DNA from: Patella vulgata | Lineage: Eukaryota > Mollusca > Gastropoda > Patellidae | Direction: 5' to 3' | Length of the DNA stretch: 64,000 nucleotides | Assembly: GCF_932274485.2 (NCBI RefSeq) | Contig: NC_065882.2 | Coordinates: 12,197,390-12,261,389 of the forward strand | Shown here: positions 1-10,719 of the stretch, piece by piece | How the letters are laid out: the number at the start of each line of letters is the position of its first letter | How positions within the stretch are numbered: the stretch's first letter is position 1 | Program-made: the position numbers and the translations under genes | The notes under the pieces: model-generated | The model's input: the letters and a program-made list of their open reading frames with translations, nothing else | Databases searched by the model: none | What the model was told of the DNA's origin: nothing

Positions 1-294
1 AGCAAACTATATGACAGGTGAGCTCTAGGGACATTACTTGAATGAAAGCCCTAATAATAAAAATTTAATTTGTGAGTGGGTCTAAAATCGAAATACACTG
101 AACACTGCTCAGTGGCTATAGGGTGGGGGGGGGGGAATTACTGAATGTTGGCTAGGGGGAGAATTTATTGAATGGTTGTAATGAAGTGCAGTTGGTGGTA
201 TAGATGTAATCCTATTAATGTATGTTTTGTTCCCTATTGGTATCAGTAATAACCCACTGAATAACTACCATATTACGTGATGGAACCACTATAT

Positions 295-316
295 CTCTCT
301 CTCTCTCTCTCTCTCC
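295..316. repeat. (CT)n microsatellite
   Basis: About eleven CT units. No SINE A body lies next to it, so it may be an orphan SINE tail or an independent microsatellite. The remaining bases from 1 to 600 show nothing else recognisable apart from a short poly-G run near 125. Confidence 0.8.
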
Positions 317-599
317 ATTGATTTCTGAGCAACCATATCAAGGACAGAACCTTTTACACTTAATGAAAAATTCTCCAATATTTCCATCTTAGGAGTAGAC
401 TGAATTGTATAAACTGCTTCTTAGTGATGGCCGTTCAGTGTTGTAGAGTTATTATGAAGCGAGGTTGCTGGTGATTTAAGATGGTTTTTGCGTGATTGAA
501 GGGGTAATTTCTCAAAGTGCAACATGTTTGTTACCATTACAAGGAATTCATCGGAGATATATCCTGACATGACATCAACCATTTTTTGGAACGATCTTT

Positions 600-1990
600 C
601 GGTTGAATCTGTGATATTTCCAATTGTTGATTTGTCTTGCATTTTTTTTCAGAAGTTATACCAGTGTTAGCGTTCAACTACTTTGTTTAATTATCTGACA
701 TGATTTGTTTCGAATCTGCTCTCTGTTGAATTCAGGATATTTTCTGTTAATGCATGATCTTGTTGGGTTTTTTTTCGGAAATCATCCATAGATAAATGTA
801 CCATTGTTAGCCTTGAATTACCAGTTGTTTATTTTAGTAATACGATAAGATTTATATATATCAAGTCATCTTTCTATTAACTCTGGGATATTTCCAATTG
901 TTTATCTGCTCTTGCAAGGAGTTTTTTTCTGGAGTCATATCAGTGAGGACATGTACCGAACTCTGGTGAGACTTAATTATGTCAGTAGTTCTCAATAAAT
1001 AAAACCTGTCGAAAACTAGCTTTTACGAAAGTGTCTTAATTAACAGAAATATGTCATCCTTCCAGGCCCCGAGTTCACAAAGTTAAGAATTTACTCAACT
1101 TTCAATCACTGTTTATAAGAAATATCTTTGATTCAGAAACAAAAAACTTTGCATATAATTTCTTATTGATGTATTTGAAACATTAAAACAACAAAACTTT
1201 TATAATGGGCTATATTTTAGTTAACATAAGGCAAACAATTTTGAGTCAATTTTTAACTTAAGTCTGAGAATGCTTTGTGAACTCGGGGGCCAGGAAACTA
1301 GTTTGTTATTGTCCTTGGTATGTAATTGAAACATTTTTAATAATCTGTAATCTATTTGATATAGAATCTGAGATATTTTCGATTAATTAATGATCTACTC
1401 TTGCATGGAGTTGGATGCTTTCAGAAGTTCTTCACACGTACCTGTGTTAGCCTTCAATTAAGTTTATTTGTAATCTGAAAGTTGTTTATACATATAGATA
1501 CCAGCTGTTCGCATTCAATTAACTTTTTTTTGTAATCGAGAAACATTTATTCCAAAGCATCTTTTTATTGAATTTCGGATATTTTTGATTCATAATCAAC
1601 TTGCACATGGAGTTGTGTTTTTTCAGAAGTTGTTCATTGATACCAATGTCAACATTCAACCAATTTTTTTTTTTAGTAATTATGCAAGATTTATTTCTGT
1701 TGATTTTGGGATATTTCAGAATTTGGCAAGACTATATATTTCTCTTGAATTTGGGATATTTCCGATTGTTGATCTGCTCTTGCATGGAGTTGTGTGTTTT
1801 CAGAAGTTGTGCATAGATAAAAGTGTTAGTGTTCAATTAGCATTTTTGTAATCTTATTGATTAATGATTTACTCTTGCAAGGAATTGTGTTGTTTCAGAA
1901 GTTGTTCACAGATATCAACTGTTTTGTTTCATATCGTCATTCAGTTACTTTTGTGGTATTTTTATTCGATCATGATCTACTCTTGATGAA
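600..1990. repeat. Old, diverged tandem array, interrupted by a MITE F copy
   Basis: Phrases built on GGATATTTCCGATTGTTGAT, CTCTTGCATGGAGTTGTGTT, TTTCAGAAGTTGTTCATAGA and GTGTTAGCATTCAATTAAC recur at least seven times with irregular spacing of roughly 110-200 bp. Units are clearly diverged, so the array is old. Short open frames near 1585-1851 are by-products of the array. Confidence 0.7.
1065..1291. mobile_element. MITE family F, copy 1
   Basis: The termini are inverted: GGCCCCGAGTTCACAAAG at the left and the complement of GGCCCCCGAGTTCACAAAGC at the right, with TTAAGAATTTACTC-like sequence inside both ends. Length 227 bp, no coding capacity. CCAG next to both ends is a possible short target duplication. 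It interrupts the tandem array. Other copies: 44702-44932 and 45569-45810. Confidence 0.75.
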
Positions 1991-2003
1991 AAGAAGATTT
2001 TGA

Positions 2004-2415
2004 TTAAAGATACATTATGGGAGGTTAGATAAAGAGCTGACAGTTCTCGCTATAATAGTTAAAAACTTGATAATGGAAAGGTAATTTGTTGAAAATTTCA
2101 GTCAAATTGGTCCATTATGAAGTATGAACCGAGATATCAGCTTTGTAAATTTCCGCCTAGCCTTGTTCATCATTACTAAAGTTAGTATGTTAAAAAGCAT
2201 AGTCTCGATTATCCATTGTTTTGATTTAATTATCAATGAGCGTTTTCAGCATATAGGATTCTAATCCAGTTGATATCAAAGGATAGCCTTCACATCGAGA
2301 GTTGATTATGATCTGGATAAGAAAATTAATGTCTAATTAATAATTTAGATAAGATTTCAGGCCTAAAGAAAGACCTGGGATAGGCAGATTTAGCTCTTTC
2401 ATAATGCATGTTTAA
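2004..2415 (+). mobile_element. MITE family C, copy 1 (full length)
   Basis: Family C ends are imperfect inverted repeats: TTAAAGATACATTATGGGAG at one side and the complement of TTAAACATACATTATGCAAG at the other. TTAA occurs at both outer edges of most copies. The interior shares the TCTAATTAATAATTTAGATA, CATCGAGAGTTGATTATGG and GGCCTAAAGAAAGACCTG blocks. No coding capacity. Confidence 0.85.
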
Positions 2416-2489
2416 TAATCATAGTTTGATGAAAGAAAATCAACTGTTTCACTTTTAGATTAATTGGAACATTTTAACTGTTTGTCATG

Positions 2490-2785
2490 TTTCAATTGTG
2501 GGGGGGGGGGGTGGCCGAATGGTTAGCATGTGTATCATAAGGTCTGTCATTGAGTCAACTGGCGTGATTTCAATTCCCCGGTTGTACATGACAAGGAGTA
2601 GGGCCGTCTGGCCAACCTCGTGGGTTTTCTCCAGGTCCTCCGGTATCCTCCCACTGCTAAAGACCCCTAAGCACAAGAAATTATTGAAATAGAATTTAAC
2701 CATATGTTAGTCCCGAAATGACCTAGTTTGTTGAGCAGATGTTAAACCCCATTTCACTCTCTCTCTTATTTCTATTTCAATTGTG
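2490..2785 (+). mobile_element. SINE A with 11 bp target duplication
   Basis: SINE A reference description. The head, TGGCCGAATGGTTAGC then GGTTTCGATTCCCC, resembles RNA polymerase III boxes A and B of a Ser/Leu-type tRNA. A central block, GTGGGTTTTCTCCGGGTCCT, resembles the conserved domain of Nin-DC type SINEs (from memory). Then follow AAGCGAATTATTGAAATAAA, GACGTTAAACCCCATTTC and a (CT)n tail. In this copy the duplication TTTCAATTGTG lies at 2490-2500 and 2775-2785. The copy begins with a long G run. Confidence 0.92.
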
Positions 2786-2924
2786 AGTATACAAAGATTT
2801 GACAAGATTTAGCTTAAATAGTTTCAATTTTCAATTTGAATAATTTTTGACAAATTAATGATGAATTTGGTTATTTATCGACAGGATTTCTAACACCCAA
2901 AGTAATACTTGCCTAATTAAGAAT

Positions 2925-3810
2925 GATGGGTGTGGTAATTTTGAAGGATTAATTAAGGAGGTATTTTTTTAAACAGTATATTTCGTTCTGAGAAAAGGAT
3001 TGATGGACATGCGAAGCATTTATTATCTCTTCCCTATAATTAATGTGTATCATAGAAATGGTGATATGTTTGTTGAGAACTGTTTTTAATCTTAATTCAA
3101 CTAAAACTACATGTAGTTATAATTAGCTGAGAAATAAAGATATATTAAGATAATTTTTAAAGGATTAATTAAGATGCCTTAGAAATAGCAATACATTATT
3201 TGAGAGTTTAACTTTAATTCAGCTAGAAACCAAAAGTTGGACAAAAAATGGAAAATAAGAATTTTTTAAGGATCGTCTTAGATTAGCTGAGAAATAAGGA
3301 TATATTAAGATAATTTTTAAAGGATTAATTAAGATGCCTTAGAAATAGCAATACATTATTTGAGAGTTTAACTTTAATTCAGCTAGAAACCAAAAGTTGG
3401 ACAAAAAATGGAAAATAAGGATTTTTTAAGGATCGTCTTAGATTAGCTGAGAAATAAGGATATATTAAGATAATTTTTAAAGGATTAATTAAGGATTGCC
3501 TTAAAAATAGCAATACATTATTTCAGAATTTAACTTTAATTCAACTAGAAACCAAAAGTTGGACAAAAAATGGAAAATAAGGATTTTTTAAGGATCGTCA
3601 TAGATTAGCTTTAAGGATTTTTTAAGGAGTGTCTTAGATTAGCGGAGGAATAAGGATATTTTAAGATAATTTTAAAGTATTGATTAAGGAGTGTCTTAAA
3701 ATGACAAATCTTGATTGAGAATTTAATTTCATTTTAATTCTAATAGAAGTCACAATTACCTGATATTGGACAACAAAAAGGAAAATAAGGATTTTTTAAG
3801 ACAAAGGATT
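2925..3810. repeat. 160 bp tandem array (about 4 copies plus degenerate edges)
   Basis: TAGCTGAGAAATAAGGATAT starts at 3124, 3284 and 3444, an exact 160 bp period. The first two units are nearly identical, and the third and fourth (to about 3800) are progressively diverged and shortened. A degenerate unit may precede from about 2925. Confidence 0.9.
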
Positions 3811-4037
3811 ATTATTAGAGAGTATCAAATATTCAAGAATATAACTAGAAGTCACGATCACCTGATGCAGATTTTTTATTTTATCGTAGCTACTAAGTGC
3901 ATATCTCAACTGCTCTTGAAATACAAAAAGAAACCAATTGTAATAACATGGATTTCTGAGCCATCCATAGAAAAATGTAATTGATATGCTTGTTTATGAT
4001 TATTGCTAAGGAACGGAATCTGCATGATTCAATTACA

Positions 4038-4406
4038 TTAAAGGGTCATTAAGGGAGATTAGATAAAGAGTTGACAGTTCTCACTATAATAGTTAAAAAC
4101 TAGATAATGTAAATAGAATATGCTGAAAATTTCAGTCAAATTGCTCCACTAGCTGAGATATTAGCTTTTGAATTTTAGGCTAGCCTCGATCATCATTACT
4201 AAAGACTTGATTATCTATTTTTATGTCTAATTATTTTTCAAAAAATATTTTCCAATCCACTAAATATCGCAGGCTGGCCATGGCATAGAGAGTTGATTAT
4301 GGTCTGGATAAGTTAATTAATGTCTAATTAAAAATTTAGATAACATTTCAGGCCTAAAGAAAGACCTGCAATATGCAGATTTAGCTCTTGAATAATGTAT
4401 GTTTAA
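4038..4406 (+). mobile_element. MITE family C, copy 2
   Basis: Ends TTAAAGGGTCATTAAGGGAG and ATAATGTATGTTTAA, TTAA on both sides. The paralogous site near 5500 reads TTATTAAACAG with a single TTAA, which supports TTAA as the duplicated target. Confidence 0.85.
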
Positions 4407-4632
4407 GTATACACTAACTTTTTTCTTTCTATTTGAGCAATCTACTTAAAATACAGATTTATGTTTCATTTCGATTTTTTATACTTTCGAAGGCCTCTAC
4501 TTCAAGAAAATCTGACTGGTTCTAGTGGAAGGTCATGCCAGGGGTCATACAAGCAGCTTTTGACCCTATGATGTCATATTAGAAAGACAGTATCATGAAT
4601 TGTGCAATTTAACTCTCAGGATTTAGCATGCT

Positions 4633-5013
4633 CTTTTGTGTACATGAAATGAAATGGGGTTTAACGTCCTACTGTTCTGCTCCTAAACTGAGCTAATGAA
4701 GACGGGCATACGCCATACAGTGTACTATGAGGGAAATTTTGCCCGGGCAGCGCTGCTACGGCCCACTCTTATATCAAATTCCAACCGCCAAGGGATCTTT
4801 TACGTGCACGCCAATGTGTACACGGGACCTCGGTTTTTCGTACCATCTGAACGACTAGACAGCTGTCCTTGTCAGGCATCACTGACAAGGGGAAACCACA
4901 ACGGAAAATCTGGATGAACTTTCTCGGCCATGCAAGGATCGAACACCCATCCTCCAGGCTAGTGAGCCAGCGTCTTACCCACTTAGCCACTGTGATCCCC
5001 CTTTTGTTTACAT
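4633..5013 (-). mobile_element. SINE B with 13 bp target duplication
   Basis: SINE B reference description, in its own direction. The head is GTGGCTAAGTGGGTAAG then GTGTTCGATCCCTGC (tRNA-like boxes A and B). The body holds GGTTTCCCCTTGTCAGTGAT, GTGCACGTAAAAGATCCC, TTGGCAGTTGGAATTCGATA and GTATGCCCGTCTTCATTAGC, ending GGACGTTAAACCCCATTTC plus (ATTTC)n. This copy is nearly complete. The duplication CTTTTGTGTACAT / CTTTTGTTTACAT lies at 4633-4645 and 5001-5013. Confidence 0.92.
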
Positions 5014-5042
5014 ACATGTATACACTAATTGTTTAGATAACC

Positions 5043-5321
5043 ATGTACAGACAGTGGGGGGTTGGATGGCCGAATGGTAAGCAGTGCGTGCTGTATCATA
5101 AAGCCTGTCATTGAGTCAACTGGCATGGTTTCGAATCCCCGGTTGTACATGACAAGGAGTAGGGTCGCCTGTCCAACGGTTTCCTCCCACTGCTAAAGAC
5201 CCCTACGAGCAAGCGAATTATTGAAATAAAATTAAACCATATGTTATTCCCGAAATGACCTAGTTTGTGTCGAATGGACGTTAAACCCCATTTCTCCCTC
5301 TCTCTCTCTATGTACAGACAG
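5043..5321 (+). mobile_element. SINE A with 12 bp target duplication
   Basis: Full head, body and (CT)n tail, with a short deletion before the central block. ATGTACAGACAG is repeated exactly at 5043-5054 and 5310-5321. Confidence 0.92.
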
Positions 5322-5624
5322 GTTTAGCTACAAAGAAGAGTCAAAACAACGATTTTTCAGTGTCCGTGATGTTGGAACAAAAGTTTTAGGCCTAATCGTA
5401 GCTACATTGATTTCTGAGCTATCCATAGATAGTTGAAAATAGGTTTGTGATTATTGCTTAGGAACGGAATCGGACCTGATTACTTGTCATTTATTAAACA
5501 GTCTATATCAGAAAGATATTATATCCCGACTTATGAAACTTATCTCTTGGGATTTAACATGCTCTTTTGCGTACATGTACACTAATTTAGATTTCCATAT
5601 GTGAACATATAGTTACAAAGAAGG

Positions 5625-5970
5625 GGGATCACGTTGGCTAAGTGGGTAAGACACTAGCTCGCTAGCCTGAAGGTCAGGTGTTTGATCCCTGCATTGGACG
5701 AGAAAGTTCATCCAGATTTTCCGGCGTACAGCTGTCTAGTCGTTCAGATTGGACGAAAAACCGAGGTCCTGTGTACACATTGGTGTGAACGTTAAATATC
5801 CCTTGACAGTTGGAATTCGATATAAGAGTAGGTCGTAGTGCCGCTGTCCGGGCAAAATTTCTCTCATAGTAAACTGTATGGCAGATGCCCGTCTTCATTA
5901 GCCCAGTTTGGAGCAAAACAATAGGACATTAAACTCCATTTCATTTCATATTTTCAGTGACAAAGAAGGG
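5625..5970 (+). mobile_element. SINE B with internal deletion and 11 bp target duplication
   Basis: ACAAAGAAGGG at 5625-5635 and 5960-5970 brackets the copy. The body jumps from TTTTCCGGCGT to ACAGCTGTCTAG, so about 45 bp is missing relative to other copies. Confidence 0.9.
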
Positions 5971-5992
5971 TTCAACATTTTTATAATATTTG

Positions 5993-6240
5993 GTCATAAA
6001 GTAGCACCAGTCTGAACAGGACGTTAACCCCATTTCATTTCATGATGTAGCAACTGTCTTCATTAGCCCAGTCTGAGCAGGCCCTTAACCCCATTTCATT
6101 TCATAAAGTAGCACCAATCTTCATTAGCCCAGTCGGAGTATTAGGACGTTGAACCCTGTTTCATTTCATAAAGTAGCACCCATCTTCATTAGCCCAGTCG
6201 GAGTATTAGGACGTTAACCCCTGTCTCATTTCATAAAGTA
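5993..6240 (+). repeat. Tandem array of SINE B 3' ends (4 units)
   Basis: Units of about 46-64 bp of the form ATAAAGTAGCACC, CTTCATTAGCCCAGTCGGAG, AGGACGTTAACCCCATTTC. Each is the last 50 bp of SINE B plus a short linker. No tRNA head is present. Confidence 0.85.
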
Positions 6241-7479
6241 ACAGACGTAGCAGGTCTTGTATTGTGATTTTAGATATTAACAGTCATTTCTGATCAATAT
6301 CTCTTTCGTCGGCGTCTGTTTTGATATTGAAATATTTATAAATTAGGATCAATATTGTATTTGAGCTCAGTCATACTTTGTAAAATGTTGAAAAGGGAAA
6401 ACGTTTTAGATTGTGATGTCTAGGATTTTAAATTGATTCAACTTTCGAAGACCTGTCTCTTTTAATCAATGTTTGGATTTCGTGAGATCTGGGTCTCAGA
6501 CATGGCAAATGACAATCGGACAAATTCGATCTCTAAAGTTGTTATGATAGATGATTTCGGGAAACGCTAAGATTAGATGGCCAAATGATAAACCATTGTC
6601 TTAAGCTGATAGATTATATTGTGTTATTTCATTTGAAGGAAGTTAGCCTGTGACAAGATGTTACATTAAATGGCTTAGAGGTCTGTTTTATAAGGAAAAG
6701 AACTCTATATACCTCTTAGTGTCCTTGGGGATCATCGTACAAGTGTCCTGACAACAACAAATTTGTTTTGGAGATTGACGACATTTTTCTTTTGATTCAA
6801 GATATTTTCGTACACTTAAGGTTTCGGTTGTTAGCAGCTATACTTCTGGTAAGACGGCTAAATGTGTCAGTTACATATATCAAGGACAACAACAAACCAG
6901 TTTGTTGTAATGATGTCAGATTTCTGTTAATTAAGATACTTTCGTAAAAGCACGTTTCTGAGGTTTCATTTAAGTCTCGGCAGAGCTATACATGATGACA
7001 TCATTCATTTTTCCCCTTTCAGAAGCCAAAAACATGTGACATTCTTTTTCTTAGTTAATGGAAGAATTTTTCCACAAACTGTGCAGAAGAATCATTTAAG
7101 GAACATTAGTTTTGGATTTGTATTTCAAAGATTTCCACATCTGCAAAAAACATCTGAATTTATAACAAGCAGACAGTAATTTGTGTTCGAACATTTTAAT
7201 GGCTGTGTCGTAATTTTTGGAAACATAAAAATATCATTGAGGACTTGACGTGGAGAGAAGCCTACCATGACATTATTGTGTCAAGTTTATTCATATAATA
7301 TTTAATGGTGACATCTGAAAATGACCGAACAGAAGGAGTTTTATGACATTTGCATAACCCAGAGGACTATTTGCTCCATTTGTGACTAATGTGAAAGTAA
7401 GATGGGCAAAAGATTGAAAAAGAAATGTTCGTCAAAGCGTCGCTTTATGGACATGATTCAACATTTTTTCCCTCTCCAG
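6241..7479. other. Intron or upstream sequence without recognised content
   Basis: No open frame, SINE or tandem structure stands out. I searched for the upstream PX exon (a run like KKRFT or KEKxY ending in phase 0 before a GT donor) and saw none. Confidence 0.5.
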
Positions 7480-7563
7480 GTTTATAAAGTTGTGGTAAAT
7501 GCGGAAGGAAAATCCTGGTTTATATTTAGAAGATATAATGAATTCCACACCCTGCATGAAAAG
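7480..7563 (+). CDS. SGK3: SGK3 orthologue, PX-domain exon (first of three in the window)
   Basis: An 84 bp exon lies between the acceptor CCCTCTCCAG and the donor GTAAGA. It reads 28 codons in phase 0 and contains VYKV, then WFIFRRYNEF. Alignment from memory to human SGK3 puts its first codon at Val33 and the FRRY arginine at 7531-7533 on Arg50, with the next Tyr on Tyr51; these residues bind PtdIns3P in the CISK PX domain. SGK3 is an AGC-family Ser/Thr kinase recruited to endosomes by PX-PtdIns3P binding and acting downstream of PI3K/PDK1. The exon encodes PX strands beta1-beta2. The preceding exon was not found here. MITE C begins 14 bp after the donor. A sorting nexin is a less likely alternative, because the next two exons track SGK3 almost residue by residue. 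Confidence 0.9.
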
Positions 7564-7577
7564 GTAAGACTGTTTAG

Positions 7578-7938
7578 TTAAACATACATTATGCAAGATC
7601 TAAATCTGCCTATTGCAAGTCTTTCTTTAGGCCTGAAATGTTATCTAAATTATTAATTAGCCATTAATTAACATATCCAGACCATAATCAACTCTTGATA
7701 TCATCCCTAGCCTGCTATATTTACTGGATTAGGATCTGATCTGCTGCTCTAAGCTCATTTGTGATTAAATCAAGAAATTGATAATCAAGACTATGTATTT
7801 TATTGTATTGACTTTAGTGATGATGATCAAGGCTGGGCCCAAAATTCAGTTGCTAAATTCCCTTTACATTATCTAGCTTTTAACTATTATAGTGAGAACT
7901 GCCAGCTCTTTATCTAATCTCCCATAAAGTATCTTTAA
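7578..7938 (-). mobile_element. MITE family C, copy 3, 14 bp after the SGK3 donor
   Basis: Starts TTAAACATACATTATGCAAG and ends CCCATAAAGTATCTTTAA. Full length (361 bp). The donor GTAAGA at 7564 is intact. Confidence 0.88.
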
Positions 7939-8555
7939 TAAGTTATTAAGTTAAAGGATTCATTGCATTGTCACACTATCTTTTGGGATCAACAGACTAC
8001 TATTTTTCGATCAATAAATTTTGGGGGGTGGCAACCAGAAGCAAATCCCCACCCCACTTCCACCACCTCCTATCTATGGGCCTGTTAAATTAATAAGAGA
8101 TCCAAAATGCCATATAACCGGTAATTACATGCTGTTAGACAAAGGCAAATACTGTCTTAAGCCAATTGTATCCAACTTTTAGGACCATGCTCCACCTCAA
8201 CTCTTGCGACCTCCTTTTGCATAAAAGCTAGCCAAGTTCTGAGAAAGTACAATATAAAATGTAATACATCAAATTAAGAAAAATAAGAACTCTAAAAAAT
8301 AAAATAGTTTTTTCAATTGTCATAAGGTAATATTATTATTTTGTCGCGATGGCAGGATATTTCCTGTACATCAACAATAATGAGTTCAGAAAAAATTGTT
8401 ATTAATACATCATTTCCAAATTGCTCCAGCATCATTCACCATCATACAGAGCATATAACTCACGTTAGAAATCATTGATCTAACTCATTTCTGCATACAA
8501 CAATTACATTTTAAAGACTTGATGCATCATTTAGAGCTATCGAAATCCTGGACAC
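7939..8555. other. AT-rich intron without recognised content
   Basis: No coding or repeat signal I can name. Confidence 0.5.
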
Positions 8556-8559
8556 ACTA

Positions 8560-8690
8560 CGATATATTTTGAAAGTTTAATCTTAAACAGGAATATCAGT
8601 CCAAAATGGTTCAATTCCATTCAATATCTACAAAGTTATGATCAATTGAATTTTCATCGATCTATGATGCTCGGGTATAACAAGAGGGCG
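8560..8690 (-). repeat. Repeat family J, partial
   Basis: GGAATATCAGTCCAAAATGG, TTCAATTCCATTCAATATC and CATCGATCTATGATGC match sequences at 10720-11240, 32340-32560 and 34420-34680. Confidence 0.6.
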
Positions 8691-8697
8691 ACATCTT

Positions 8698-9038
8698 TTA
8701 TTAGTAAAAAATGAAATGAAATGGGGTTTAACGTCCTACTGTTCTGCTCCGGGGGAGCCATGGTGGCTAAGTCGGTAAGACACTGTCTAGCTAGCCTGGT
8801 GGTCGCATTGGCTGAGAAGGTTCATCAGGATTTTCCGGTATGGTTTCCCCTTGTCAGTGATGCAGAACAGAGGGCAGCTGTCTAGTTGTTCGGATGGGAT
8901 GAAAAACCGAGGACCCATGTGTGTATACATTGGCGTGCCCATAAAAGATCCATTGGCAGTTGGAATTCGATATACCCGTCTTCATTAGCCCAGTTGGAGC
9001 ACAACAGTTGTACATTAAACCCCATTTCATTATTGGTA
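8698..9038 (+). mobile_element. SINE B with an inverted SINE B tail fused to its 5' end
   Basis: 8707-8747 is the complement of the SINE B 3' end (ATTTC repeats, GGTTTAACGTCC, GTTCTGCTCC). It joins directly to GGGGGAGCCATGGTGGCTAAG, the normal 5' start, and the copy continues to its own 3' end at 9029. TTATTAGTA / TTATTGGTA at 8698-8706 and 9030-9038 suggests the composite was inserted as a unit. Confidence 0.8.
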
Positions 9039-9600
9039 GTGGAGAAACCTGAAAGAACCCAAGCCGGGAGGATATCTGGCAATTTGATTTTGTTCTAAAT
9101 AATCAATCTGAGAACATATTTACATGTACCATAAGTCAAGTCTTGAAAATTTTGATATTTTGATGAAAATGCAAATTGTGCTTCGGACCTTTAAGTGATA
9201 TTTACATTCATTTGGTGAAATCAGAAAATAGTATGTACTCTTTATGTTCCGTAACAGAAGTGAAATATTTGAGGGTTACCTTGTTTTAATATTGGTTTAA
9301 TTAAATTGTCCCCTATTTAGAATTCTATACACACCACTGCTCGGCAAAATGTCAAATTGCTCCTTGTAATCAATTCAGGTAGTTAATGATGCCTACCATA
9401 TAGTTTTCTTTTAAGAATGACACAAGCAAATTTCACTTCAGTCTGATGAGTACATGGATCATTATGTTTTGTCGCAAGAGACTACTACTGTGTTAGGGAA
9501 AAAATCATACAAGTTGATCTGCACCGTTGAAAATCATTGGGGTAGCAATTGCTTCCTATCTTGTGACTCAGGTTACAACTTTTACAATGCAAACTAAAAC
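9039..9600. other. Intron without recognised content
   Basis: AT-rich single-copy-looking sequence. No supported features. Confidence 0.5.
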
Positions 9601-9610
9601 TGATTGTATA

Positions 9611-9865
9611 TTTGAATCTGCTTGACAAGGATAGCTGTCTTGTTGATTGGAAGGGATGGAAAATCAAGGTCCCGTGTATACATTTGTGTGCACGTAAAAG
9701 AACCCATGACAGTTGGAATTGGTTACACATGTAAGAGTAGGCCACAGTGCCGCTGCCTGGACAGAATTCCCCTGATAGCGCACTGCATTGCATATGCCCG
9801 TCTTTATTAGCCTAGTCGGGGCAGACATGTAGGATGTTAAACCCCATTTCATTTCTGTTTGAATC
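9611..9865 (+). mobile_element. SINE B, 5'-truncated
   Basis: Starts inside the body (GACAAGGATAGCTGTCTTG) and keeps the 3' end. TTTGAATC at 9611-9618 and 9858-9865 is a short likely duplication. Confidence 0.82.
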
Positions 9866-10195
9866 AATTCGACCATAATATTCACAAACAAAATATTTTT
9901 ATTTGTAACACGATTTGTAGACATACAAACCACCGCCTCACGTGTCGCAGACGTAAATATGTCATGTCAAATATAATTGCAAGCAACCATTGTTATACAT
10001 TTGCTAAATTTAGAATTCTCAATGAAGAAATTAGAATTGATTGAAAATAAAGTGGTGGTTGTATTATGTAAACATCGGCTTCGATCAATACGACTGTGTA
10101 AGTTGATTTTCTTGGGAACAGAGTCTATAACATACATACATATACAGCTAATTTAAAGGGCCATAATCTCGATTATATTTTGGAGAATAAAACTG

Positions 10196-10318
10196 CTGTT
10201 TTACAGGGCCGTAACTAGCTCAGAGCAACGAGGGGGGCGGGAAGTGTTCTCAGGGGTGCTGTAAAATTGACGGACAATGTATGCGCTCCTCCCCCCTAGT
10301 TACGGGCCAGCTGTGTTA
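10196..10318. mobile_element. Miniature hAT-like element, 107 bp
   Basis: Ends CAGGGCCGTAACTAG and, inverted, CTGGCCCGTAACTAG. CTGTTTTA / CTGTGTTA at 10196-10203 and 10311-10318 fits an 8 bp duplication with one change. Too short to encode anything. Confidence 0.6.
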
Positions 10319-10719
10319 AAAGCCCTTAAAGTCCTCTACCATAGGGCCGAGCAACTAACTCAATATACGTTTTCAAACCTTATAAACCTTTCAGTCTTTA
10401 TCTGGAAATGGAGACAAGTGTCCCAAAGCTGTATTATACGGTGTCTGGATAAAACAAGACTTTTATTTTATAAAAATAACGTGTAGGTGAGATTTACCTG
10501 TCGTTATCAAGTACAGCGTGTGGGTCATGCACTGTATAGACCTTTAAAGGATGGTAATAGATTAGCAGGTCACCCAACGGAAAAATTGACCTAAAATATT
10601 TTAAAATTACGTGTCCGGAAAAGCGGCTTTGACATTCACGTCCAAACAAATATTTTGAACTGAAATTTTGAGACAAGGTAAATACACCATTCCTCTATAT
10701 TTTGACATTTAATTTTAAT

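Larger units (their letters stand above)
3945..5640. repeat. Diverged local duplication: left copy 3945-5340, right copy 5395-5640
   Basis: Shared anchors are GATTTCTGAG(C)ATCCATAGA, GATTATTGCT then AGGAACGGAATC, GGATTTA(G/A)CATGCTCTTTTG and CTACAAAGAAG. The left copy has been swollen by MITE C (4038-4406), SINE B (4646-5000) and SINE A (5055-5309). The right copy lacks these at the matching sites. Confidence 0.7.

Noticed and set aside
421-642. Minus-strand frame of 73 codons
   Set aside because: Lies at the edge of the diverged tandem array; no motif and no splice or homology support.
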